A stretch of 64,000 bases of DNA from Psychrobacter sp. FDAARGOS_221 (GTDB lineage Bacteria > Pseudomonadota > Gammaproteobacteria > Pseudomonadales > Moraxellaceae): NCBI RefSeq assembly GCF_002313155.2, contig NZ_NWFK02000001.1, positions 434,001 through 498,000 on the forward strand, read 5' to 3'. Below the pieces are notes generated by a model that was not told the DNA's origin, made no database searches, and saw only the letters and a list, made by a program, of their open reading frames with translations. Position numbers and translations under genes: made by a program. Of the stretch, positions 48,233-56,923 are shown piece by piece (the first letter of the stretch is position 1; every line of letters starts with the position of its first letter).

Positions 48233-49843
48233 CTACTCATCCGACCAATCTTGCAAATAATAATGCACCAATATCTGACGGTCTAAAGTATTGGGCTCAA
48301 CCTCTATCGGCTGCATATCAGGTGCGAATACAAACATCTCACGACTGACTTCAGGAGTTAGATATCGTACCGGCACCTGATAAGCAGTTGGTGCTTCGAA
48401 CACTTTGCCAGCACTGGCTACAATAAAGCCCCACTCACCAAACGATGGCACGTAAGTATGATACGGTGTGGTTTTAAAACCGGTCAATTGCAAGGTTTTA
48501 TTAATCGACCAAAACGAGCGAGGCGCATAATAAGGTGAAGTTGATTGTACCACTATCAGCCCCTCAGCATTGAGGTGTTGTTGCACCAAATGATACATCG
48601 ACTCCGAATACAATTTAGCCAAGCTATATTGTGACGGATCTGGCAAATCGATGATAATGGCATCAAAGTGTTCGTCATTATCCTCTAGCCATTTATAAGC
48701 ATCGGCGTTAATGACGTTTACTTTTGGATCATTAAGTGAGTTTTTATTAAGGGTCTTAAAGCGTGGCGTATTGGCAAAAAACTCCGTCATTTTAGGATCT
48801 AAATCAACTAAGGTAATTTGCTGAACGCTATCGTACTTTAATACCTCACGTGCTGCCATCCCATCACCGCCGCCTAAGATAAGTACTTTTAAGTCAGGCT
48901 TAGAGGCACTTATGCCTTGATGTAACTGTTGCATAATTGGGTGCACTAAAGCTTCATGGTAGCGGTATTCATCACGCGTTGAAAACTGCAGGTTGCCGTT
49001 TAAGAACAGCTGTAAATGACCACTTTTTTCTGTCACTACCAAGCGCTGATACGGTGAGTTGGTCGCAAAAATAACCGGTGCTTTAAAGATTTTTTGTTCA
49101 GAAAGACTCACTAAACGATCAGCAAACAGCAGGCCAGCTAACAATAGCACCATAGCGACCAATATACGCACTATTAGCCGATCTCTTATCTTGGCATGTG
49201 TCGCACGCTGCTGCTTTTGTTCATTAGCACTTAGGCCTTGGGTAGTCAGCACCGCAACTTTGGGATAAAAATGCCACGCTGTCCAACCGGCAACTAACAC
49301 GTTTAAGATACCAAATAGCACCGCAGATCGAGCCAGCCCCAACATAGGGGCTAACACCAGTGGGAATAATAATGACACCACCAATGCGCCTAGATAATCA
49401 AAGGTCAGCACCTTACTCACCAGCTCATGGAACGCTTGCTTTTGTGAGTTTAAAATGCGCATCACCAGCGGAATTTCCATCCCCACTAACGTACCAACAC
49501 AAATGACCAACGCATATAAAATGGTCTTGAAAGTTGGCAGCCAAGCAAAGGCCAAAAATAGGAAAATAGCAGACAAACCGCCGATTAAGCCAACCAGAAC
49601 CTCAATCTCGATAAAGCGCTGTAGCACCTTATCTTCAGGCACATATTTGGACAAATGCGAGCCAATGCCCATCGCAAACAGATAAGTACCGATAATGGTC
49701 GAGAACTGTAACACCGAATCGCCGAGCACATAACTTGCCAGCGCGCCGGCAATTAACTCATAAGCCAAGCCGCATGAGGCAACAATAAAGACCGACAACA
49801 CTAACAGTGAGTCGGTGTGCAAACGTTTAAAGCGAAAATTCAT
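48233..49843 (-). CDS. Membrane-anchored spermidine synthase-like aminopropyltransferase
   Basis: A 536-residue fusion. Residues about 1-245 contain six or seven hydrophobic helices. Residues about 255-530 form the spermidine-synthase fold: SPYQRLVV, LNGNLQFSTRDEYRYHE (H296/E297), AdoMet-type LILGGGDGMA, VDLDP (D347/D349), NADAY (D381), and the catalytic aspartate region IIIDLPDPSQY (D399/D402). Canonical LDG is LNG here. The active-site residues are otherwise retained, so it could transfer aminopropyl groups at the membrane surface. It is the first gene of the cluster SpeE-like, SpeD-like, DUF350, SPFH, DUF4178. msrAB ends only 63 nt upstream, with no terminator hairpin in the gap. Confidence 0.88.
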   Translation of the reverse strand: MNFRFKRLHTDSLLVLSVFIVASCGLAYELIAGALASYVLGDSVLQFSTIIGTYLFAMGIGSHLSKYVPEDKVLQRFIEIEVLVGLIGGLSAIFLFLAFAWLPTFKTILYALVICVGTLVGMEIPLVMRILNSQKQAFHELVSKVLTFDYLGALVVSLLFPLVLAPMLGLARSAVLFGILNVLVAGWTAWHFYPKVAVLTTQGLSANEQKQQRATHAKIRDRLIVRILVAMVLLLAGLLFADRLVSLSEQKIFKAPVIFATNSPYQRLVVTEKSGHLQLFLNGNLQFSTRDEYRYHEALVHPIMQQLHQGISASKPDLKVLILGGGDGMAAREVLKYDSVQQITLVDLDPKMTEFFANTPRFKTLNKNSLNDPKVNVINADAYKWLEDNDEHFDAIIIDLPDPSQYSLAKLYSESMYHLVQQHLNAEGLIVVQSTSPYYAPRSFWSINKTLQLTGFKTTPYHTYVPSFGEWGFIVASAGKVFEAPTAYQVPVRYLTPEVSREMFVFAPDMQPIEVEPNTLDRQILVHYYLQDWSDE

Positions 49844-49906
49844 AAATCAATATCTTATCGTTTTTATAGATTAACCATGCGCTATGAGGGGCTTTCTTTT
49901 TTTAGC

Positions 49907-51667
49907 CTATCTTTTGACCTGATCAACAAACACGCCATAGCCAGATTGTGGCATCTTATCTACCGGAATAAACTGTAACGCACCGCCATTAATACAATAG
50001 CGCAGTCCGGTTTTATCCTTTGGACCATCATTAAACACATGACCTAGATGCGAGTCGGCCACCCGAGAGCGCACCTCAGTGCGCACCATATTATACGCTG
50101 TATCTTTGTGCTCAGTAATCACATCAGGTGCAATCGGCTGCCAAAAGCTTGGCCAGCCGCAGCCAGAATCATATTTATGCGTCGATAAGAATAACGGCTC
50201 ACCGCTGACCACATCGACATAAATGCCTGGCGCAAATAAATGATCGTATTCGTGGCTAAAGGCACGTTCAGTGCCCGCTTTTTGAGTAATCTCATACTGC
50301 GATTTGGTCAGTGTATTTTTTAACGCATTTTTATCAAAATTAGCATAACGCTTTGGATTTAATGCTTCAGCGACAGTATTGGCAGGAGCAAGCTTAACCG
50401 TTTTACTCGTCGACTGTAACTTATCATCAGCAAGACTTAAATCAATATGACAATAACCATTAGGGTTTTTAGCCAAATAATCTTGGTGATATTCTTCAGC
50501 TAATGAGAAGTTCTGTAATGGCTTATTTTCAACCACAATCGGCTTACTGTACTTTGATTCAATCGATTGTAGCGCTTGCTCAACCACTGCTTTATCGCTC
50601 GCATCGGTGTAATAGATACCAGTGCGATACTGTACGCCTCTGTCGTTGCCTTGTTTATTTAGGCTAGTCGGATCGATAACACGTAAGTAGTACTTTAACA
50701 CTGTCTCTAAATCGATTTTATCAGCGTCATAGACTACTTTAACTGTTTCAGCATGCCCAGAGCCAGCAATCACTTGTTCATAACTTGGGTCGGTCAAACT
50801 TGGATTGCCATTGGCATAGCCTGAGATGGCATCCACTACCCCATCAACTCGCTCCATATAGGCTTCTAATCCCCAAAAGCAGCCGCCGGCCAAGTAAATG
50901 GTCTTGGTATTAATCGGTGCGCCATCTGAATTGTAATAGACACCGTTTTTGTTGTTAGGCGTATCTGATTTAGCACTTTGGCTAGAGTCAACCCCTGCTT
51001 GAGCCGGTTTAGCTTTGCTGTTTTTAAGGTCTGCGAAGTCATTACTAGCGTTTTCTGCTAAGGCGTAAGCCTGCTCTTCGGTTAGATTGCCTTTAATCAG
51101 ACGTACTAGATTGCCCTGTTTATCCAGAATCGCCCAACTTGGATACACCTGCACGCCAAGCTGTTTAATCAGGCTGCCTGAATTATCTATTAATACCGGA
51201 AGCTTTGGATAATCGCTCTGCACGCCGGCATACCACTGAGTAAAATCAGCTTCGTCTTTTTCATTAAGATGACCGGGACTCGCCACAGTCACCACATTAA
51301 GCCCCGAAAAAGCCGCATCTTTACGCCAAGTTTCAGTTTCTTCAAGCGTGCCCAAACACAGGGGGCACCAGCTCGCCCACAGCTTAACCAAGGTTGGTTT
51401 ATTGGGGTCTAACACATCTGTACCAGACTCACCTAACCCTTTCGTCAGCTGTGGCAATCCGTTTAATTGATTAAGCACATCGCTTGGCAACATGTCACGA
51501 CTGTCGGTTACACCCGTATTGGAGGACTGCATGGTTTGTTTGGCACTATTATCTGAATTCACATTACCGCAGGCAGGCAATAAGCTGCTGCTGGCGATGA
51601 TAAATCCGGTGAGTAATGTCATCCGTTTAAGTTGAGGGTGCATTTGAATATTGACTGATTTTGACAT
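49907..51667 (-). CDS. msrAB: Thioredoxin-MsrA-MsrB trifunctional methionine sulfoxide reductase, lipoprotein
   Basis: An envelope repair enzyme (PilB-like), 586 residues. The signal segment ends in the lipobox LLPAC with C33, suggesting a lipid anchor. A TlpA-type thioredoxin domain (about 60-215) has C101/C104 in WCPLC. MsrA (about 255-410) has C263 in GGCFWG and a recycling C406. MsrB (about 445-580) has C503 in GCGWPSFW and the catalytic C558 in RYCINGG. It reduces S- and R-Met sulfoxide in exported proteins, with electrons probably from DsbD. A Fur-box-like palindrome lies in the divergent region with the YbaN-like gene. It may be co-transcribed with the polyamine-type cluster. Confidence 0.95.
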   Translation of the reverse strand: MSKSVNIQMHPQLKRMTLLTGFIIASSSLLPACGNVNSDNSAKQTMQSSNTGVTDSRDMLPSDVLNQLNGLPQLTKGLGESGTDVLDPNKPTLVKLWASWCPLCLGTLEETETWRKDAAFSGLNVVTVASPGHLNEKDEADFTQWYAGVQSDYPKLPVLIDNSGSLIKQLGVQVYPSWAILDKQGNLVRLIKGNLTEEQAYALAENASNDFADLKNSKAKPAQAGVDSSQSAKSDTPNNKNGVYYNSDGAPINTKTIYLAGGCFWGLEAYMERVDGVVDAISGYANGNPSLTDPSYEQVIAGSGHAETVKVVYDADKIDLETVLKYYLRVIDPTSLNKQGNDRGVQYRTGIYYTDASDKAVVEQALQSIESKYSKPIVVENKPLQNFSLAEEYHQDYLAKNPNGYCHIDLSLADDKLQSTSKTVKLAPANTVAEALNPKRYANFDKNALKNTLTKSQYEITQKAGTERAFSHEYDHLFAPGIYVDVVSGEPLFLSTHKYDSGCGWPSFWQPIAPDVITEHKDTAYNMVRTEVRSRVADSHLGHVFNDGPKDKTGLRYCINGGALQFIPVDKMPQSGYGVFVDQVKR

Positions 51668-51842
51668 GAGCGTGTTACCTTATATGCTTAGGCTATTTAC
51701 ATAAGCGAATTTAAATTATAAGCTTTGGGCTATATCCCTATAATGGCGACTGTTGACGCTGATTGCAAAGAGGTTTTTGTGATGAGTGTTAAATTTAATC
51801 AATTTAATCAATTAATTTCGCACCACTCTATATAATATATAC

Positions 51843-51859
51843 GATAATGATTATCATTT
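51843..51859. promoter_or_regulatory. Fur-box-like palindrome between msrAB and the YbaN-like gene
   Basis: GATAATGATTATCATTT matches the classical Fur consensus (GATAATGATAATCATTATC) closely. A TATAAT (51831-51836) lies just upstream on the plus strand, so a transcript to the YbaN-like gene would start within the box. The site could also act on msrAB, whose start is 176 bp away on the minus strand. Confidence 0.75.
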
Positions 51860-51912
51860 ATGTTAAAATATTTGGCATTATTTAATACCAATACTTAAAT
51901 TTTAATCAAATT

Positions 51913-52359
51913 ATGTCTCCCACTATGATGCGATCATGTTCTAATCAATCTAAATTAAAATCATCAGCCGCTGTCAGCAAGCCTTATCGTAATCGCTTAT
52001 TGCGCTATTCATTTATTATATTGGGAGGCGTTTTTTTCATCACTGGTGTCATCGGTATCATTTTACCGGTATTACCAACCACACCTTTTATTTTGCTTGC
52101 CGCAGCCTGCTGGGCAAAAGGATCTACTAAATTTCATCACTGGCTGATAAACCACAAAACCTTTGGCAATATGGTGATTAACTGGCAACAACATCGCGCC
52201 ATTCCTCGTCGAGCAAAGTATTTGGCCTGGTCGATGATGAGCTTATCTTGTGGCATGTTGTTTTACCGCCTATCAAATAACTTACAATGGCTGGCTTGGC
52301 TAACATCAGTAATTTGTGTTGCTACGGCTATCTGGATGTCTCGCCTGCCTGATGGTTAG
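51913..52359 (+). CDS. YbaN/DUF454 family membrane protein
   Basis: A 148-residue inner-membrane protein with a polar N-terminus and three hydrophobic segments (about 30-65, with GVIGIILPVLPTTPFILLAAACWAKGS as the DUF454 signature, then about 108-128 and 128-145). The function is unknown. In several bacteria such genes lie near iron or haem uptake genes. Here a Fur-like box lies 54-70 bp upstream, and the convergent neighbour is a haem/transferrin-type receptor. Confidence 0.87.
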   Translation: MSPTMMRSCSNQSKLKSSAAVSKPYRNRLLRYSFIILGGVFFITGVIGIILPVLPTTPFILLAAACWAKGSTKFHHWLINHKTFGNMVINWQQHRAIPRRAKYLAWSMMSLSCGMLFYRLSNNLQWLAWLTSVICVATAIWMSRLPDG

Positions 52360-52396
52360 TAAGTATAAATAGTTAGTGGACGTAAAAATAGAGAGG

Positions 52397-52431
52397 AAAA
52401 AAGGCCAGATTATTACAGTCTGGCCTTTTTT
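52397..52431. terminator. Bidirectional terminator between the YbaN-like gene and the TonB receptor
   Basis: AAAAAAGGCCAGA and TCTGGCCTTTTT form a 12-bp stem around TTATTACAG, T-rich on both strands. The two genes converge on it, the receptor's stop codon being 180 bp to the right. Confidence 0.88.
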
Positions 52432-52611
52432 ATAACATTCAGTTTCATATGATTTGTTTTGCACGACTTATTGTCAGTTGACTAGTGTACTGGTTAGGTT
52501 ATAGTCTGCGAATTACTAAACGGTTACGGTGTTAACCTCGTTAAGCCTACATTTGTAGTACTTGCGCTCGGTTGCCTTGTAACCATTTTAGACTTCTCTA
52601 ACTATAAGCCA

Positions 52612-55125
52612 CTAAAACTCATAAGTCAGCCCTACTTTATAATTACGTCCTGGCGCTGTATAACGCTCAATACCGGTTCCGTCGTTACCCACCATGGTAT
52701 TTAGACTAAACTCTGCTAATGATCGCAAATTACTCCATGGGATATATTTAGCGTCAAATACATTATAAACACCAGCAGATAACTTAATATTATCGCGAAT
52801 CTTTTTGCTGCCATACACATCGTAAACCAACTTAGATTTGGAATGTTCAATCAAATCAAATGGAACGATACCGTAGATCGGATCACTGTAAGGATTTCGA
52901 TTGGTTTCTGCAAAAACCTTGGCATCGCCTGCTTTTTTGCGGCCAATATAACTCATACTGGCATTCAACTGATAGTCTTTAGCGGCTGACTCATATTGAA
53001 CCCCTAACTGAGCGCCAGGGGGCTGTGTCGCTAATAAATTAATACCTTTGTCGGTCTTATCTTTGGCATAGCTCACATTGCCAGATAGCTTCAAACTGCC
53101 TGCGATATCTGCTATCTCTGAGATATCCCATGTGCCGCCTAGACGGGCACCATAGGTTTTCGCTTTACCTATATTTTGTGCACCAATTAAGTTAATGGTT
53201 GAACCCGGCCACCTACCTGGAGCGGGATAATTAGAAAACTGAATAAAGTCATCATAATCGGTATAAAACCCAGTCAAGCTGGTACTAAAGGTATCATAAT
53301 CAGTGGCTAAGGTTAGCTCATGGTTTTTCGATTGTTCAGGATCCAAGTTAGGATTGGGGGTGAGCTTATTGCCTAAGATTTCAAATGCTGAATACATCTG
53401 ACTGGTAGAAGGCACCATAAAGCCGGTTGAGTATTTGTAGCCGACCTGCCAATGTGGGGTGAACTTATAATTAAGCGCTATCATGCCACCTACGTTATCC
53501 ATCCGACGTTTTTTTTCAAAGTCACCATTTGCATAATACTGTTTGACCGCAGCCTCGCCGCTATAATGCTCAATTGACTTAAGCTGAGCGTCTGTCATGT
53601 GCGGCTTAAAGTTATAATTATCATAACGTAGGCCTAAAGTGGCTCTTAACTTATCGGTTAACTTAATAGAATCTGATATGGACAGATTAAACACATTGGT
53701 TTTGACCGCAGGACCAATAAATGTATCCCACTTACCTATCGTATAGTTATCAGAATACCAATCATAGTTTTTACTTTTGGCATGTAACAACAAGTCATGA
53801 TCGACAGTCGCATACTTGGTGTTAACGCCAATACTGTGAGTACCAAAACGATCTGTCTCAATCGGTAATAGCTTAGCGTCAATACTGATTTGTTTTACTT
53901 TATCTTTTTGAGGGCGGGTATCAATTTGATCCCAGCTATAACTACCATCTCTGTGTCTATGAATCTCAGTGCGCGCAATAGACTCAATTTGTTGCATACT
54001 GATGTCTGACTTAATCTCATCAATATAGTCACTTTGTAATGGCGCATAACGATAGTTTATACCGGCACCTTTAAGCTCACTGCTGTCTCTACCCAATTTG
54101 GCAGGTGGGTTAGTAAAGTCCTCTGTCGTTGTTGAATAGTTATTGGCCAAACTTTCTCGTTTTTGATAAATGCCTTGCACCCCAATTCTATGATCATCAT
54201 TGACATGCATATAAAGCTTAGCAATGGCAGCCTCTGTTTTGTAATCTAATGGATCGGGTAACGGAGACTCTCCTGGATAAGTATTATAGTAGTCGTCATC
54301 CTCACGGAAACTATAAGCAGGATCCAACTTAGCTGAATCAAATTTTTTCATTTGATGGTTTTTTAACTCATGTCCATCACGACGTACATAATTAATGATA
54401 GCCTCGAACTTATCATTGCGTCCTGCCAAGCCCATTGCTTTAGAAAACTCTTCATTTCTATCGCTATAACCCAATTTGGCATAGCCGCCTATTTGCTTGT
54501 CAGGCTCGATTAAGTCACTAGGATCTTTTGTTTTGTAATTGACTGAGCCACCCACGGCACCACTACCCGACTGAAACGAGTCTGCACCTACTTGAATACG
54601 AGATTCAGATAATATCTCGACATCTGGACTAAAGCGCCCTTCATACATTTTTCCATAGCGAGTGAATACTTCATTGACCTGTCTGTCTGGCAAGCTAACG
54701 CCATCCAAGCTTAACGCCACTCGGTTGCCATCGACGCCACGGATAGCAAAGCCTTTATTACCATAACGCCCAATCTCAGCAACACTGATGTCTGTGTTAT
54801 AGCGCACTAAATCTTGGATACTGTCTATTTGATTGTCGACAATCTGTTTATTGGTTTTAACATCTTCAGTGGCTGATGTGGCTGCTGGTGTCCTTTTCAC
54901 ATTAATCTGTGTGGTTTCAAGTTCAATATGCGGCCTCACCTCTTCATCCGCTGTATTGGCCGCATAAGCACTTTGTATCATGAAAATACTAACTAAAACA
55001 CTTAACGCATTTCTTGAAAAATTATGTCTTGAAAATTTATGGTCACCCAACCGAGTTTTGATTGGATGAGTTAAATTGCCGACATAGTTATTATTATCTA
55101 ACTGCTCTAATTGATATACAGCCAT
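52612..55125 (-). CDS. TonB-dependent haem/haemoglobin/transferrin-type receptor
   Basis: An outer-membrane receptor of 837 residues. A signal peptide (about 39-56, ALSVLVSIFMIQSAYA) follows an unusually long N-terminal extension. The TonB-box-like segment ETTQINVKR and the plug (about 80-205, with IRGVDGNRVALSLDGVSLPD and VGGSVNYKTKDP) match the TbpA/LbpA/HmbR group. The 22-strand barrel ends in GRNYKVGLTYEF with a terminal phenylalanine. The ligand is probably haemoglobin, haem or a transferrin-like protein. TGGAA lies seven bases before the start. A Fur-box-like palindrome overlaps its promoter (55202-55230). No haem oxygenase or ABC haem importer is adjacent. Confidence 0.9.
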   Translation of the reverse strand: MAVYQLEQLDNNNYVGNLTHPIKTRLGDHKFSRHNFSRNALSVLVSIFMIQSAYAANTADEEVRPHIELETTQINVKRTPAATSATEDVKTNKQIVDNQIDSIQDLVRYNTDISVAEIGRYGNKGFAIRGVDGNRVALSLDGVSLPDRQVNEVFTRYGKMYEGRFSPDVEILSESRIQVGADSFQSGSGAVGGSVNYKTKDPSDLIEPDKQIGGYAKLGYSDRNEEFSKAMGLAGRNDKFEAIINYVRRDGHELKNHQMKKFDSAKLDPAYSFREDDDYYNTYPGESPLPDPLDYKTEAAIAKLYMHVNDDHRIGVQGIYQKRESLANNYSTTTEDFTNPPAKLGRDSSELKGAGINYRYAPLQSDYIDEIKSDISMQQIESIARTEIHRHRDGSYSWDQIDTRPQKDKVKQISIDAKLLPIETDRFGTHSIGVNTKYATVDHDLLLHAKSKNYDWYSDNYTIGKWDTFIGPAVKTNVFNLSISDSIKLTDKLRATLGLRYDNYNFKPHMTDAQLKSIEHYSGEAAVKQYYANGDFEKKRRMDNVGGMIALNYKFTPHWQVGYKYSTGFMVPSTSQMYSAFEILGNKLTPNPNLDPEQSKNHELTLATDYDTFSTSLTGFYTDYDDFIQFSNYPAPGRWPGSTINLIGAQNIGKAKTYGARLGGTWDISEIADIAGSLKLSGNVSYAKDKTDKGINLLATQPPGAQLGVQYESAAKDYQLNASMSYIGRKKAGDAKVFAETNRNPYSDPIYGIVPFDLIEHSKSKLVYDVYGSKKIRDNIKLSAGVYNVFDAKYIPWSNLRSLAEFSLNTMVGNDGTGIERYTAPGRNYKVGLTYEF

Positions 55126-55200
55126 CTGTTATTCCACTGTGATTGAAGGTTAATATTACGTTTGCCTTTGTTAATATATTATTGCTAGCGCTAACAGTTA

Positions 55201-55218
55201 AATGATAATCATTATCAT
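55201..55218. promoter_or_regulatory. Fur box upstream of the TonB receptor
   Basis: AATGATAATCATTATCAT is an excellent match to the Fur consensus and nearly palindromic. It covers the -10 and part of the spacer of the receptor promoter, so Fur-Fe binding would block polymerase. Confidence 0.88.
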
Positions 55219-55230
55219 ATGTATTTGCAA
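55202..55230 (-). promoter_or_regulatory. TonB receptor promoter
   Basis: Reading the minus strand, -35 TTGCAA (55230-55225), a 17-bp spacer, and -10 TATCAT (55207-55202). Transcription would start near 55195, about 70 nt before the start codon. Confidence 0.65.
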
Positions 55231-55421
55231 TAGAATTTACAACAAAAATGAAACCTTCTTAAGCGGTTCAATTTCAAAATTAATGAAATTTATAGATATG
55301 GAGTTCTGAAATGGAGTATTGAAGGATATGATATATAGTATTAAAGAGGGCTTGATAAGGTAAGAATACAAGCTAAGCCAGTAAGCTAAAGAAATGTGTT
55401 AGGGCAGAACATTTGCTAGGA

Positions 55422-55820
55422 TTACGCATTAACGTTTTCATTGATTTCGATACCTGGGGGTAAAGCACTGTTTCTGAGGTCTAGTCGCTCAATATGCTGC
55501 ATTCTAAATAAACTATTACCATGAAAGAACATCTCAACAATCTCTTGACGCAGCGTCTTATAACTTAGGCGCTTATCCAGTGTTGAGCTTGAGTGCTAAT
55601 CCTGTGATTGCATATAAACGTCAAAGTCCACCTGTTCACAAAATATGGCATAAGCATAATAATCATAACTGGCGCTTAACTTAGCTTGACCAAGACAAAC
55701 CCTGACCTGAGCGGGTGTATAGAAGTCAGACTTACCAAAAGCTTGTCCCAAAGGCTTGGGTAACTTTAATAGATAGCTGTGCAGTATGTGATGCTTTTTA
55801 TATTTGCAAAGTGTTTTCAT
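55422..55820 (-). pseudogene. Small gene interrupted by an in-frame TAG
   Basis: An ORF of 74 codons (55820-55599, MKTLCKYKKHH...) stops at TAG 55598-55596. The same frame then stays open for 57 more codons to TAA 55424-55422 (HSSSTLDKRLSYKTLRQEI ... FFHGNSLF ... INENVNA). The first part has the pattern YTPAQVR ... YDYYAYAIFC ... DFDVY. I associate this, without certainty, with a small gammaproteobacterial family of about 110-130 residues (possibly DUF6559) whose C-terminal half contains an F-x-GN-S-x-F element like the one found after the TAG. The simplest reading is a recent nonsense mutation, a sequencing error, or a suppressed stop. The function is unknown. Confidence 0.65.
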
Positions 55821-55951
55821 CGTATTGCAACCTATCTGTAGTCAATAGTTTATAGAGTTTGCAGTGATTATTATGCTGTTTCCGTACGTCATATAAATCG
55901 TTGCCTACTAGCTAGCCAACCCTCAGAAACGTACGCTATCCTCTACAACCT

Positions 55952-56833
55952 CTACCCTCTGGCTACCATAAAGCGCTCAACATAGGCATCAGCAGGATTG
56001 TCCTGCAATTGCTGCGGTGTGCCGGTTTGTACCAGACGACCGCCATTTAAGATACTAATGCGGCTACCAAGCTTAACCGCTTCATCAATATCATGGGTAA
56101 TAAACACGATGGTTTTGTTCAGTTTGTGCTGTAGCTCAAGTAATTGATCTTGCAACTGACCGCGTATTAACGGATCAAGCGCTGAGAACGCCTCATCCAT
56201 TAGGATAATCGGCGTATCCACTGCGAGTGCTCGTGCCAAGCCCACACGCTGCTGCATACCGCCTGAAAGCTCATCGGGGTAGCTATTCTCTACACCCTCT
56301 AAACCGACTTCATTGAGCCAATGCCGTGCGATCTCATGGCGCTCAGATTTGCGCATTTTGCGAACTCTAAGCCCGTAAGCCACATTTTGAATCACCGTCA
56401 TATGCGGCACCAGACCGAAATTCTGAAACACCATACTGACATTGTTTTGACGAAACTGCTGTAACGGCTTATCGCTGAGACTGAGCACATTGATCACATT
56501 GGGCTGATCGGCTAATTGCTCAGCACTGTCTAGATAATCAGGCGTGCCTGCGCTATGCTGAGTGTCTATCCAAATCTTGCCCTCTGTGGGGTCAATTAAG
56601 CGATTGATATGGCGAATCAAGGTTGATTTGCCTGAGCCTGACAGCCCCATGACACAGTGCAGCTCGCCGGCCTCGATACTAAGATTAATATTATATAGCC
56701 CTACCGAATAGCCGGTTTGCTCACGCAGCTCGCTACTACTCATGCCTTGCTGCAAAAGCTTTAGCGCTTGCGCAGCTTCACTGGGACTGACATCAAAGAC
56801 TTTACTGACGTTTTCTAATCGAATGTGGCTCAT
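55952..56833 (-). CDS. Glycine-betaine/choline-type ABC transporter ATPase
   Basis: A ProV/OpuAA-type ATPase, 293 residues. It has the N-terminal ProV-type lead-in (VFDVSPSEAAQALKLLQQGMSSSEL), Walker A GLSGSGKST, Q-loop MVFQNFGLVPHM, signature LSGGMQQRVGLARAL, Walker B IILMDEAFSALDP and H-loop ITHDIDEAVKLG. It lacks the C-terminal CBS domains that sense ionic strength in ProV/OpuA, being about 100 residues shorter. It is the second gene of an operon, 90 nt after the fused binding-protein/permease gene. The likely role is uptake of betaine-type osmolytes or choline-like nutrients. Confidence 0.92.
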   Translation of the reverse strand: MSHIRLENVSKVFDVSPSEAAQALKLLQQGMSSSELREQTGYSVGLYNINLSIEAGELHCVMGLSGSGKSTLIRHINRLIDPTEGKIWIDTQHSAGTPDYLDSAEQLADQPNVINVLSLSDKPLQQFRQNNVSMVFQNFGLVPHMTVIQNVAYGLRVRKMRKSERHEIARHWLNEVGLEGVENSYPDELSGGMQQRVGLARALAVDTPIILMDEAFSALDPLIRGQLQDQLLELQHKLNKTIVFITHDIDEAVKLGSRISILNGGRLVQTGTPQQLQDNPADAYVERFMVARG

Positions 56834-56923
56834 AGCGGTGTTCTTTTTATCAATAAATTAAGTTGTTTTTATCGTCTGATTTTTAGCTTGTTTTAGGCTT
56901 AACTTGTTTTATGCTTAAACAGT

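Larger units (their letters stand above)
55126..55421. other. Upstream region of the TonB receptor
   Basis: About 300 bp carrying the Fur-overlapped promoter at 55202-55230. The rest is AT-rich with nothing else recognised. Confidence 0.6.
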
